DNA of 64,000 bases, from assembly GCF_026015885.1 (NCBI RefSeq), contig NZ_JAPDUG010000002.1:620001-684000 (forward strand). Reading direction: 5' to 3'. The position numbers and the translations under genes were made by a program. The notes under the pieces were generated by a model, which saw nothing but the letters and a program-made list of their open reading frames with translations, had not been told where the DNA came from and searched no databases. Source of the stretch: Halocynthiibacter sp. SDUM655004 (GTDB taxonomy: Bacteria; Pseudomonadota; Alphaproteobacteria; Rhodobacterales; Rhodobacteraceae). Below, one piece after another: positions 8,025 through 15,887 of the stretch (position 1 is its first letter; each line of letters opens with the position of its first letter).

Positions 8025-8480
8025 TTACCCTGCTGGGTAGCTCGAAAATATTTCGGTCGAGCCGTCTTTCTGGATCAAGAAGACGTCGTAGGCATCGCGT
8101 TCGTCTTCCGGCCCCATCCCTGGCGAACCATAGGGCATTCCGGGGACTGCGAGACCGACCGCATCGGGGCGTTCGTTCAGAAGGCGGCGGATGTCGGCTG
8201 CAGGCACATGTCCCTCGATCACGTAACCGTCCACGAGCCCAGTGTGACAGGAGACCATGCGCTGCGGCACTCCGTTGTCGAGTTTGAAGCGCACGAGAAG
8301 GCCGCCGAACATGTCCTGGCCTATTGGTGCGAAGCCGTTCTCCTCAAGATGATTCATCCAGGACAGACAGCAACCGCATCCATTGGTCTTGCGGACGTCT
8401 ATTGGGGTTGCCTCCGCGAGGGCCTGCGCCGCCGGTAACAGGGCGAGTGTGATGGCAAGAGCTTGGATCATGCGTCTCAT
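8025..8480 (-). CDS. DUF411-family periplasmic metal-binding protein (CopG-like)
   Basis: Exported protein of 151 residues with a signal peptide (about 1-22). The DUF411 signature is clear: VRKTNGCGCCLSWMNHL at about 30, MVSCHTGLVDGYVIEGHVPA in the middle, and GLAVPGMPYGSPGM near the end. The family is tied to copper resistance and copper delivery. The start lies four bases from the M23 gene's stop, at the end of the compact leftward run with SCO and PCu(A)C proteins. Confidence 0.85.
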   Translation of the reverse strand: MRRMIQALAITLALLPAAQALAEATPIDVRKTNGCGCCLSWMNHLEENGFAPIGQDMFGGLLVRFKLDNGVPQRMVSCHTGLVDGYVIEGHVPAADIRRLLNERPDAVGLAVPGMPYGSPGMGPEDERDAYDVFLIQKDGSTEIFSSYPAG

Positions 8481-8483
8481 GGG

Positions 8484-9857
8484 TCAGAGCCTTTCGGTTG
8501 TCGTTTCGGCAATGTCGCTGCCGAGGTTTTCATTCAGAAGCGCCCGCGCCTCGACCAGACGCAAAAGCGCGGCTGTATCATCCGCTTCGCTCTCAGCCGC
8601 TTCGGCAAGTCTGTCGTCAGAGAGGGGGTCAGTAGGGCGTCCATCCACGAGGACTTCGTAGTGCAGGTTCGGGCCCGTCGCCGTGCCAGTCGCGCCGACG
8701 CGACCGATCACATCTCCCGCCGCAACGCGTTGGCCTTGTGCCAGGCCCTCGGGCACAGCGCTGAGATGCGCATAGCGTGTCATTGTGTCTGAGCCGTGGG
8801 CGATTTCGACCACGCGACCATAGCCGCCCCGCCAGCCGATGAAGCTGATCCGTCCCGGTGCTGTCGCTTGAACCGGCGTTCCGCTTGCCGTCGCGAAATC
8901 GACACCTGTGTGCATCCGGACATTGCCGTAGACCGGGTGCGTACGGCGGCCAAATACCGAGCTTAATCGCGCCCCTTCGACAGGCTGTGCAAAAACGCGG
9001 AGAACCGTGCCATTGACGTAAATCGTTGCCCGATCGCTACCGCTTACCGGCCAGACAACTTCATAAAGTGCGCCGCCGATCTCCAGCGATGCAAAGGTAA
9101 GTTCCGGCTGACCAATTCTGTCTTCGCCAACACGGGCCTCGCGCCACAGTAGCCGAAGCGTTTCTCCGCCGGTCACCTCACGACGGAAGTCGACGATTCC
9201 ACCCAGCATCTGTGCCAAATCGACAGCGAAGCGGGCAGGCATCTCGGCTTCTTCCAGCGCGGCAAAAAGCGAGCTGTCGATCACCGCTTCGCCCGCCGAT
9301 GTTATGAAGTCGGGAGCCGGGGTCACGACCTGCGTGGCCAACTCTTCGCCAAAGATCGCCTCGATCCGCACACCGTCCTCGACGGAGAGCGCGACGCTGC
9401 GCGGGCTGCCGTCCATCGTCGAGACAACGGTGACCGAATGCCCAGGCCTAAGTCGCCTCAGATCATATTCCGCGCCGAGGGCCAGAGCGACCTCGGCACG
9501 GTCAGTCGCTGAGAGACCTGCTTCTTCAAGAACGGTGTCGAGCGTCTCGCCGGTTGCGATATCGCGTGACCAGTTGGAGAGCGGAGGTTCTATCGTCGGT
9601 AAGAGAGTATCGGCGCTCGCAACCTCCAGACGTGGCATGGACTGGAGTGGTATTGCGGGCTCCACACGTGTTTGTGCGACCTGCGGTGTTTCCGTTTCAA
9701 TAGAAGTGGGAAGCGGGAGTTGAGGTGGCGACCAAGTGGTTGCAGCTGCCAGACCGGGAGGGATCGGATCCTTCGACCAGATGCCCGATATTGCCAACCC
9801 GCCCACCGACAGCACCGATACGAATGCGAAACCTGCCGCGATTGTTCTAATTCTCAT
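8484..9857 (-). CDS. M23-family metalloendopeptidase, periplasmic
   Basis: Protein of 457 residues with an N-terminal anchor or signal (about 1-28), a long middle part with a LysM/OapA-like region (GETLDTVLEEAGLS), and a C-terminal M23 domain at about 325-425. Zinc and catalytic residues are visible in RMHTGVDFA, RYAHLSAVP and NLHYEVLVDG, so it should cut peptidoglycan cross-links. I chose ATG 9857, with a G-rich ribosome site. The gene begins inside the 3' end of the SCO gene. A murein hydrolase inside a copper/thiol operon is unusual. Confidence 0.85.
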   Translation of the reverse strand: MRIRTIAAGFAFVSVLSVGGLAISGIWSKDPIPPGLAAATTWSPPQLPLPTSIETETPQVAQTRVEPAIPLQSMPRLEVASADTLLPTIEPPLSNWSRDIATGETLDTVLEEAGLSATDRAEVALALGAEYDLRRLRPGHSVTVVSTMDGSPRSVALSVEDGVRIEAIFGEELATQVVTPAPDFITSAGEAVIDSSLFAALEEAEMPARFAVDLAQMLGGIVDFRREVTGGETLRLLWREARVGEDRIGQPELTFASLEIGGALYEVVWPVSGSDRATIYVNGTVLRVFAQPVEGARLSSVFGRRTHPVYGNVRMHTGVDFATASGTPVQATAPGRISFIGWRGGYGRVVEIAHGSDTMTRYAHLSAVPEGLAQGQRVAAGDVIGRVGATGTATGPNLHYEVLVDGRPTDPLSDDRLAEAAESEADDTAALLRLVEARALLNENLGSDIAETTTERL

Positions 9858-10479
9858 GTTGCCCCCCAGTTTCTCTATTGAGCGCACGCCGGATTTTCGG
9901 CACTGCGAATTCCCTCGGCTCGTGATAGTCGATCATGGTGCTGAACCGGCCTTTCGCGTCGAAAAGGAAAACGCTGGCAGTGTGGTTCATGGTGTAGTCG
10001 CCACCTTCGGTCGGCACCCGCCCATAGCGTGCGCGGAAGCCCTGTGCTGCGCGCGCAATTTCCTCTTCCGGGCCAGTCCACCCGCGGATCGACGGATGGA
10101 AATAGCCGACATACTCGGCCATTGCCTCGACAGTATCCCGCTCTGGATCGACGGTGATGAACACCACGTTCATTCCCTCCGCCTCTTCGCCCAGGTCATC
10201 AAGCCAGCCGGAAATATCCGACAGAGTCGTCGGACAAACGTCCGGGCAATAGGTGAAGCCGAAGAAGACCATTGACGGGCTGCCGATAAGGTTTTCGGGT
10301 CCAACCTCGTTACCTTCGTGATCTGTCAGGCGGAATTCCATTTCAGATAGGGCAACCGGGCGCAACCCCGCTTGTTCGGGCGCGCCGGGGCCATCGACCT
10401 GCCACCACCCAACAACAAGTGTCAGGATGATCGCCGCGATGCCAGCGAAGGCATACTTGAGGATCGACCGTCGGGTCAT
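9847..10479 (-). CDS. SCO1/SenC-family copper chaperone (copy 1)
   Basis: Membrane-anchored thioredoxin-fold protein of 210 residues, anchor at about 8-26. The copper/redox motif TYCPDVCPTT is near 76, and the conserved histidine is in MNHTASVFLFD. SCO proteins load CuA of cytochrome oxidase or serve as thiol reductants. Its start overlaps the PCu(A)C stop by one base, so the two are coupled. PCu(A)C and SCO proteins are known to work together in CuA assembly, which supports the call. A second SCO gene lies at the head of the same operon. Confidence 0.88.
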   Translation of the reverse strand: MTRRSILKYAFAGIAAIILTLVVGWWQVDGPGAPEQAGLRPVALSEMEFRLTDHEGNEVGPENLIGSPSMVFFGFTYCPDVCPTTLSDISGWLDDLGEEAEGMNVVFITVDPERDTVEAMAEYVGYFHPSIRGWTGPEEEIARAAQGFRARYGRVPTEGGDYTMNHTASVFLFDAKGRFSTMIDYHEPREFAVPKIRRALNRETGGQHEN

Positions 10480-10943
10480 TAGCTCTCGGGACCGCGCGCT
10501 GCAATACCTAGAATTGGAACCTCGACCACGATCTCACCACCGTCCGAGAAGTCGAGCGTCAAGGAAAAGCTTTCGCCCTTGGCCATCGGTCGCTGCAAGC
10601 GCATCAGCATGGCGTGAAGGCCACCCGGTTCCAGAGACACAGATTCACCCGGCGCAATCTCGATCTCGCCTGCAGGTGCCATTGAGCTAACACCATCGGC
10701 ATTTGTGGATGTCTGGTGAATATCAGGCATCATCGCCAAATCCGTGCGGAGGCCAGTAAGTATCACAGCCTCGTCGCCTGTATTGCGGATTGTCATATAC
10801 GCGACACCCGGACGGTTTACGCCGATTGACGCGCGCGCCCAGGCATCTTCGACGACAACGTCTTCCGAACCAGCTTCTACCGGGGTCGCTGTGCTTGATG
10901 CGAACATGCTTGCGGCCATCAGGCCATAGAGTACTGTCTTCAC
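10479..10943 (-). CDS. PCu(A)C-type periplasmic copper chaperone
   Basis: Exported cupredoxin-like chaperone of 154 residues. I prefer the GTG start at 10943, which has AAGGGA eight bases upstream and a clean signal peptide; an ATG at 10976 would overlap the dsbA-like gene. The copper ligands match the family: MMPDIHQT, then a Met in SSMAP, then GGLHAMLMRL. It passes Cu(I) to SCO or CuA sites. It lies between the DsbA-like and SCO genes in a run with almost no spacing. Confidence 0.87.
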   Translation of the reverse strand: MKTVLYGLMAASMFASSTATPVEAGSEDVVVEDAWARASIGVNRPGVAYMTIRNTGDEAVILTGLRTDLAMMPDIHQTSTNADGVSSMAPAGEIEIAPGESVSLEPGGLHAMLMRLQRPMAKGESFSLTLDFSDGGEIVVEVPILGIAARGPES

Positions 10944-10965
10944 TTTGCGGTTCCCTTTTTGACCA

Positions 10966-11625
10966 CTAGCTGCCAACTGCAGCTACTTCGGCGTCAACCT
11001 GTTGTCTCAATTCGTCCATTCCAAACGGATCTAGCGGCTTGCCATTGATGTAGAACGTTGGGGTCTGGCGAACGCCCATTGTTTCTACGTCCGCTTTGTC
11101 CTGATTGACGATTGCCACGATATCGGGTGATTTCATCTGCTCTATCGCAAGTTCGAGATCGAGCCCGGCTCCGGCCGCGATCTTTCCCAGCTTTTGTTGA
11201 TCAAACGCCCCATGCGCCGCCCACGCGTCTTGATAAGCCATTAGAGCATTTAGCACCTGTTCGAACTTGCCCTGCATCCGGGCCGCTTCTAGCAACTTGA
11301 CGGCTATATCCGAAATCGGTCCGTGAAACGGGGTGTATCGTATGACAACACGCACGGCTTCGGGATTTTTGTCCAAAATATCTTTTACGACGGGGTGAAA
11401 TGCGCGACAGGCCTCGCAGGCTGGATCGAGGAACTCAACGATGGTCACGGGGGCTTCAGCGGGCCCCAAAACAGGCGAATATGGTCGCATCAAAGCGTCC
11501 GCCAACTCTGGCGCGACAACCGCACGTTCAGATGACGGTTTTGGTTGGTTTACATACCACGCGGCCCCACCAAAACCGGCAGCACCCATTGCGAGAACGG
11601 AAATAATCAACCCGCGTCGGTTCAT
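10966..11625 (-). CDS. DsbA-family thiol oxidoreductase
   Basis: Membrane-anchored periplasmic thioredoxin-fold protein of 219 residues, anchor at about 7-25. The active site CEAC sits in EFLDPACEACRAFHP near 70, and the cis-proline loop is RQTPTFYINGKPL. A CxxC with two acidic or small middle residues differs from E. coli DsbA (CPHC), as in many DsbA/DsbG-like alphaproteobacterial proteins. DsbB encoded directly upstream (four-base overlap) would reoxidise it. Within this operon it may keep SCO or PCu(A)C cysteines in the right state, by inference. Confidence 0.86.
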   Translation of the reverse strand: MNRRGLIISVLAMGAAGFGGAAWYVNQPKPSSERAVVAPELADALMRPYSPVLGPAEAPVTIVEFLDPACEACRAFHPVVKDILDKNPEAVRVVIRYTPFHGPISDIAVKLLEAARMQGKFEQVLNALMAYQDAWAAHGAFDQQKLGKIAAGAGLDLELAIEQMKSPDIVAIVNQDKADVETMGVRQTPTFYINGKPLDPFGMDELRQQVDAEVAAVGS

Positions 11626-12044
11626 GATTTTTTCTCCTTGAGAGATAGGACTGAAAGCGCACCAATAAGCGCAAATGTAACAACGGCCATCAGCGGAATG
11701 GGGATGCCTAACACCAACTGGTTGTCGTCAGTGCAAGAGGGCCCCGTCGCAGTACAAGGTTGGACGCGTTCAGGTATGATCCCGACATATAACCCCATAT
11801 GCCAAGCAGCCACTGCTGCGCCACCAAGTGCGAGTACGACACCGTACCGACCAACACGCGGATCTTGCCACCATAGTCCCAGCCCAAGAATTATCGCCAG
11901 TGGAAACATGAAGGCGCGCTGGAACCAGCAAAGAACACAAGGTGTCTGCCCCAGCACTTCGCCAATGAACAGAACAGCAAGCGAGGCGATGAGGGCGATC
12001 ACCCAAGCCAGCCCGAGGGCAGTTTCTCCGTATAATCGGTTCAT
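11622..12044 (-). CDS. dsbB: Disulfide bond formation protein B (DsbB)
   Basis: Inner-membrane quinone reductase of 140 residues with four membrane helices. The first redox pair is CVLC in GQTPCVLCWFQR near 36-39, and the second pair is in VQPCTATGPSCTDD near 96-104. It passes electrons from DsbA to quinone. ATG 12044 is chosen because it gives the normal N-terminus (MNRLYGETALGL) and lies just past the SCO stop. The overlap with the DsbA-like gene indicates a dedicated pair. Confidence 0.9.
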   Translation of the reverse strand: MNRLYGETALGLAWVIALIASLAVLFIGEVLGQTPCVLCWFQRAFMFPLAIILGLGLWWQDPRVGRYGVVLALGGAAVAAWHMGLYVGIIPERVQPCTATGPSCTDDNQLVLGIPIPLMAVVTFALIGALSVLSLKEKKS

Positions 12045-12049
12045 TTGGG

Positions 12050-12649
12050 TCAGAGCCTCTCTCTTAGATCGGTAAGTATCTCTTCGGCAGAGGTGCCATA
12101 AGCCCAAGAGTCGGTGAAGCGCGCCTTTGGATCGAAGAGGAATAGATGCGATGTGTGGCCCATTGTGTAGCCATTTGGTGCTGAGGCCTCCTCGATCCGC
12201 TCATAGAAGATCGGAAAGGTCTCGGACGTCTCAGCAATCTGCTCCGGCGTGCCGGTCAGCCCAATGATGCCTGCATTGAACAAGGGCACATACTCGGCCA
12301 GCGCAGCGGGTGTGTCGCGTTCAGGATCAATCGAGATGAAGATAGGCTGTATTTTCTCTGCATCTGTTCCTAGGTCTTCCATGACGGCGGCAACTTCGGC
12401 GAGCGTCGTTGGGCATACATCTGGGCAGTTGGCAAAGCCAAAAAAGACAAGCATCCACCGCCCGGCAAAGTACTCATCCGTCTGCACCAATCCACGATGA
12501 TCGGTCAGTTCGAAATCGGCGTAAAACGCAGGGTTAGAGGCATTAGCGTCGGTATCGGTCGAAGGTTCGAAATACTGGAATGCCGCAAAGGCAAGAAGCG
12601 CTGTGCCTGCCAGACCCCACAATAGTCTCTGAATAACTGAAAGACGCAC
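12050..12649 (-). CDS. SCO1/SenC-family copper chaperone (copy 2)
   Basis: Anchored thioredoxin-fold protein of about 199 residues with the copper motif NCPDVCPTTLAEV and the histidine in MGHTSHLFLFDP. The open frame continues upstream to 12796, but a MerR-type promoter at 12684-12714 lies inside that stretch. I therefore take the GTG at 12649, just before the membrane anchor. It is the first gene of the leftward copper/thiol operon. It differs clearly from copy 1 over most of its length, so the two are not a recent duplication. Confidence 0.85.
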   Translation of the reverse strand: MRLSVIQRLLWGLAGTALLAFAAFQYFEPSTDTDANASNPAFYADFELTDHRGLVQTDEYFAGRWMLVFFGFANCPDVCPTTLAEVAAVMEDLGTDAEKIQPIFISIDPERDTPAALAEYVPLFNAGIIGLTGTPEQIAETSETFPIFYERIEEASAPNGYTMGHTSHLFLFDPKARFTDSWAYGTSAEEILTDLRERL

Positions 12650-12683
12650 GTTATTTCGCCCGTTTGATTCTCGGTTTTGAGCC

Positions 12684-12714
12684 GGTTTACATCCTCTAGC
12701 TACTGTAGGTTCAA
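12684..12714 (-). promoter_or_regulatory. MerR-type promoter/operator of the SCO-Dsb operon
   Basis: On the minus strand: -35 TTGAAC (12714-12709), a 19-bp spacer with the imperfect dyad CTACAG-TAG-CTAGAG, and -10 TAAACC (12689-12684). The overlong spacer is the hallmark of promoters twisted open by MerR-family activators. The sequence is close to Cd/Pb/Zn-type operators. It lies between the divergent SCO gene and the merR gene. Confidence 0.75.
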
Positions 12715-12819
12715 GTGGTTTTCTAAAGAGCGCGCCAGAGATCGCCAAAACGTGATTTCCGCGGTTGCGCCATGAGTGAGATAAATCTACATTCACTAGA
12801 GGATTAACGGGGTTTCGAC

Positions 12820-13248
12820 ATGCTCACAATTGGGACTCTTGCGAAGAGGACCGGCACCAAGGTTCAGACGATCCGCTACTATGAGCAGATTGGATTGATG
12901 CCGGAACCTGGTCGGACTGAAGGCGGGCAACGTCGCTATGGTGACGCTGAACTTGATCGCCTCGCATTCATCCGGCACAGCAGACAGTTGGGATTTCCGC
13001 TCGACGCGATCCGGGAGTTGCTTGATTTGTCCGACGCGCCGGACCGGCCCTGTCACGAAGCCGATGAGATCGCACGCCGACAATTGAAGCTCGTTGAGCA
13101 GAGAATGGAGCGCTTGAAAGCGTTGCGCGCGGAATTGAAACGCATGGTCAAGGAATGTAGTGGCGGCAACGCATCGCAATGCCGCGTCCTTGAAGTGCTA
13201 AGAGACCATTCGGAGTGTCTGACCGAGCACGATCAAATTGGGGTGTGA
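12820..13248 (+). CDS. MerR-family heavy-metal regulator (CadR/PbrR type)
   Basis: DNA-binding protein of 142 residues: winged helix at 1-70 (IGTLAKRTGTKVQTIRYYEQ), a dimerisation coiled coil at about 80-112, and a metal loop. Cysteines are at 78, 113, 121 and 133. The 78/113/about-120 spacing matches the thiolate site of CadR/PbrR regulators and lacks the double Cys of ZntR, so Cd or Pb (perhaps Zn) is the likely signal. Two MerR-type promoters flank it: one for the leftward SCO-Dsb operon, one for the rightward transglutaminase-CDF pair. Both carry near-identical dyads, so it probably controls both. Confidence 0.88.
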   Translation: MLTIGTLAKRTGTKVQTIRYYEQIGLMPEPGRTEGGQRRYGDAELDRLAFIRHSRQLGFPLDAIRELLDLSDAPDRPCHEADEIARRQLKLVEQRMERLKALRAELKRMVKECSGGNASQCRVLEVLRDHSECLTEHDQIGV

Positions 13249-13279
13249 GTGAGCACAGAAAACTATTCGAAGTTTTTGC

Positions 13280-13310
13280 TTGAACCTACAGCGACTGTAG
13301 CAATTATCTC
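13280..13310 (+). promoter_or_regulatory. MerR-type promoter/operator of the transglutaminase-CDF pair
   Basis: -35 TTGAAC (13280-13285), a 19-bp spacer with the perfect dyad CTACAG-CGA-CTGTAG, and -10 TATCTC (13305-13310). The -35 and half-site match the promoter at 12684-12714. It is 30 bp upstream of the transglutaminase-like gene. Confidence 0.8.
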
Positions 13311-13339
13311 TGTACTCGAAAGATTCGAGGAGCCCCATC

Positions 13340-14101
13340 GTGGCACATAATGACCCTTTATTGACCGCAACCCCGATCCTGGATTTTGGGGCGGCGCCCA
13401 TAGCGGAGCTCATCGCTGCAAGGGGTTGGCGTGATCTGTCCGACACCGACAAGATTGGCGCGATCTATGACTATATCCGCAACGAGATCGCCTTCGGCTA
13501 CAACCGCGCCGACGACATTCCAGCGTCCGAGGTGCTGTCTGATGGCTATGGTCAGTGCAATACGAAGGGCACGCTCCTTATGGCGCTCCTTCGGGGTGTG
13601 GGCATAAAGTGCAGAATCCACGGGTTCACGATCCACAAGGGCCTTCAGCGCGGTGTTGTGCCGGAGCTGGTCTACCCGATTGCGCCGGAAGAGATCCTGC
13701 ATTCGTGGATCGAGGTCGCACTGGACGGCAAGTGGATCAATCTCGAAGGCTTCATTCTCGACAGCGCGTTCCTGAAGGTTCTGCAATCGTCGTTTACCGA
13801 CCGCGAGAGTCTGTGCGGTTACGGTGCTGGGACGGATTGCCTCAACGCGCCGCCTGTCGAGTGGACAGGGCAGGACACATATATCCAGGATACCGGGATC
13901 GTGCAGGATTTCGGAACGTTCGACACGCCCGACGCTTTCTATGCAGAGCATGAGCAGAAATTCGGGCGTTTGCGCGGATGGCTCTATCGGAACATCATCC
14001 GGCACTGGATGAATGCGCGTGTGCGGGCCTTCCGCGCAGGCCGTCTGAAACCCGACGCCTCAATTGCGCACCAGCATGAGGGAGAGACCCGTGCCGCATG
14101 A
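13340..14101 (+). CDS. Transglutaminase-like cysteine-protease-fold protein
   Basis: Predicted cytoplasmic protein of 253 residues with a transglutaminase-core domain at about 40-145. The catalytic Cys is in SDGYGQCNTKGTLLMALLR and the His in EILHSWIEVALDG; an acidic residue follows in WINLEGFILD. The C-terminal part, with FRAGR and a His-containing tail, is unassigned. It shares a MerR-controlled promoter and overlaps the CDF efflux gene start, so it belongs to the metal response. Similar transglutaminase-like genes occur near CDF genes, but no function is known to me. Confidence 0.75.
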   Translation: MAHNDPLLTATPILDFGAAPIAELIAARGWRDLSDTDKIGAIYDYIRNEIAFGYNRADDIPASEVLSDGYGQCNTKGTLLMALLRGVGIKCRIHGFTIHKGLQRGVVPELVYPIAPEEILHSWIEVALDGKWINLEGFILDSAFLKVLQSSFTDRESLCGYGAGTDCLNAPPVEWTGQDTYIQDTGIVQDFGTFDTPDAFYAEHEQKFGRLRGWLYRNIIRHWMNARVRAFRAGRLKPDASIAHQHEGETRAA

Positions 14102-14953
14102 TCACCATGGTCACAGCCATGCCCATCTGGACCCGTCCAGCGGGGATCGCCGGGTAGCAATTGCGATTTGGGCGAACGGTCTTCTGACGGTTGCGCAGAT
14201 CGTCGGCGGCATCTTCGCAGGGTCTCTCGCCCTGATCGCGGATGCGCTGCATAACTTCTCGGACATGGCCGGATCGAGACCGTGGCGGCCTTGATCAACT
14301 ACACGACGCTGATCGTGATCGGGCTCTATCTGATCTATGAAGGCGGCATGCGCCTTATCGAGCCTCCTGAGGTGAAAGGGTGGACAGTCGTCATCATCGC
14401 GGGACTGGCACTGGTGGTTGATGCCCTGACGGCGGGGTTGACCTATTCCATGCAGAAGGGCAGCCAGAACATCCGCGCCTTGTTCCTCCACAACCTCTCC
14501 GACGCTTTGGCTTCAGTCGCTGTGATTGTCGGTGGCACGCTGATCATCCTCTATGACATGCGTTGGGTTGATCCTGCGATCACGATTGGTATCGCGCTCT
14601 ATATTCTGTACCTGGCCTTCGCTGAGATTGGTGGCCCGATCCGGACGCTGATGCTTGGCAGCCCGCCGGACATTGATGGAGGTGACGTGGTGGCCGTTTT
14701 GCGCCAAACAGAGGGCGTTAGCGACGTCCACCATGTGCACTTGTGGCAGATGGAAGAGAATGCTCCAGCGCTCGATGCGCATGTCGTCGTCGAAGATGTT
14801 GCATGGGGCCAGTTGGAGCAGATCAAGGCAGAGCTAAAGACGCAAATTGGCGCTGAGTTTGGGATTGATCATTCCACGCTGGAATTTGAGCGTAATGAAG
14901 CTTGTGACGTCGAGGCGCCGCTGTTTGGACATGACAAGCACCAGATCGAATAG
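14091..14953 (+). pseudogene. Cation diffusion facilitator (CzcD/ZitB-type), broken by an internal deletion
   Basis: The 5' part reads as a CDF N-terminus from GTG 14091: a His-rich start (DHHGHSHAH), helix 1 and the metal motif ALHNFSDMA, then leaves frame at about 14269. The 3' part resumes in another frame at IETVAALINYTT (14273) and continues to 14953 with the second metal motif LHNLSDALAS and the C-terminal domain. Normal CDF proteins have about 25 more residues between these points, ending GYGR-IETVAAL. The sequence ATGGCC sits at the join and would occur in both DMA and YGR codons, so a slip between short repeats explains the loss. As read, no full efflux protein is made. Confidence 0.85.
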
Positions 14954-15109
14954 CTTAGGTGATATGCATGATTGATATCTTTGGGGCGGCACCTAGGACG
15001 ACGTGGAAGCAGACCTTGTTGCTGCTGCAGCGAAAGGGCACTTTGTCCGCGTTGGCGACCTTCGCGGCAGCTTTGTTGAACGGCAGTTTTCTGTACGTGA
15101 GGACGGGTA

Positions 15110-15397
15110 TCATTTCCTCATGTCGTCCAGGAATTCCAGAACGCGCGCATAGTCTCCACTGACCACGCGCGCTTGTTCGAAGACCTCTCGCCTCTGCTGA
15201 TCTAGGCAACGGAAGTACCGCTCGACATCAGTAAAATAGGTCTCCGCATCGCGCCTCAACAGGTCAGCATATGCCCGCACGTCGTCGGAATTGGTCGGCA
15301 TCCACGGCGGCGCAGGCGGCAAACAACTGCCCGCGATCGCGGCAGATCCCCAGCTCAGAACGACCATAGCTACGCATGTTTGTTTCAAAAGCCCCAT
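15110..15397 (-). CDS. Small exported protein of the conjugation region, unknown
   Basis: Protein of 95 residues with a clear signal peptide (about 1-22, ending SAAIAG), two cysteines (SCLPP and FRCLDQQ) and a mostly helical mature part (YADLLRRDAETYFTDVERY). It is divergent from the virB operon across a 136-bp promoter region. I do not recognise a family. Position suggests a transfer-related periplasmic factor. The 156 bp between it and the CDF remnant contain a short open stretch on the + strand (GHFVRVGDLRGSF) that I cannot assign. Confidence 0.65.
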   Translation of the reverse strand: MGLLKQTCVAMVVLSWGSAAIAGSCLPPAPPWMPTNSDDVRAYADLLRRDAETYFTDVERYFRCLDQQRREVFEQARVVSGDYARVLEFLDDMRK

Positions 15398-15474
15398 ATT
15401 ATCTTGGCTCAGCCACTCCGTTGCAGTAAATTTGTTTCAACGCATGAATGGCGCAACAACTCAAACTGCACCTA

Positions 15475-15501
15475 TTGATTGCAAGATTATAATATTGTAT
15501 C
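15475..15501 (+). promoter_or_regulatory. Promoter/operator of the virB operon with transfer palindrome
   Basis: TTGATT at 15475 is followed by CAAGATTATAATATTG (15482-15497), a near-palindrome that contains a consensus -10 TATAAT (15488-15493), and then TATC. Almost the same element lies before the mobilization operon at 43066-43087. No good -35 is seen at the proper distance, which suggests an activator-dependent or repressor-covered promoter. Confidence 0.6.
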
Positions 15502-15533
15502 GGTTCGGTAGTCCATGAGGGACTGCCGGGCCA

Positions 15534-15887
15534 ATGCACAATTCTGCAAGGCTCGATCCTATGAATTTGATGCAAGACGCCCCTAATGTTGTCAGTGAAG
15601 ACGGGCTGCGCACACTACTTGCCGAGGGTCATTCGGCGGATGTTGTGTGCCGGGTTACGCCCAAACGTACAGGTGCTCAGTGGTCCGGAGTTTGGACCGT
15701 GCATTGCGTCTCGCCAGATGGCGAGACGCGTCGCCTGCTCGTCACCGCGCGTAACAACATGGCGGCCCGAGAGTTTAAGACAATCAACGGCTTATCCAGC
15801 TTCCTCGCCGGGCTTGGTGTTTCGATCGTCTCGATCCCCATGTTCGAAGGCAAGATCGCCTCTCACAAGTTGGACGACGCGGGCTAA
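15534..15887 (+). CDS. Hypothetical protein, first gene of the virB operon
   Basis: Soluble protein of 117 residues (108 if the ATG at 15561 is used). It has no signal peptide, membrane segment or motif that I recognise; the middle reads GVWTVHCVSPDGETRRLLVTARNN, suggesting a small beta-rich fold, and a helix follows (EFKTINGLSSFLAGLG). It is the first gene after the palindromic promoter and overlaps the start of the lytic transglycosylase gene. A regulatory or accessory role in transfer is only a guess from position. Confidence 0.65.
   Translation: MHNSARLDPMNLMQDAPNVVSEDGLRTLLAEGHSADVVCRVTPKRTGAQWSGVWTVHCVSPDGETRRLLVTARNNMAAREFKTINGLSSFLAGLGVSIVSIPMFEGKIASHKLDDAG

Noticed and set aside
12650-12796. 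Longer N-terminus of SCO copy 2
   Set aside because: This stretch contains a MerR-type promoter for the same gene, and the added residues do not resemble SCO proteins.
15482-15497. Palindrome considered as tRNA-derived attachment site because of nearby GATTGCAAGATT
   Set aside because: It resembles the tRNA-Cys core only over a few bases; the match to the mobilization-operon element is far better.
15586-15816. Upstream extension of the VirB1-like gene
   Set aside because: It overlaps the preceding gene by about 300 bases and would put the signal peptide in mid-protein; the GTG at 15817 fits better.
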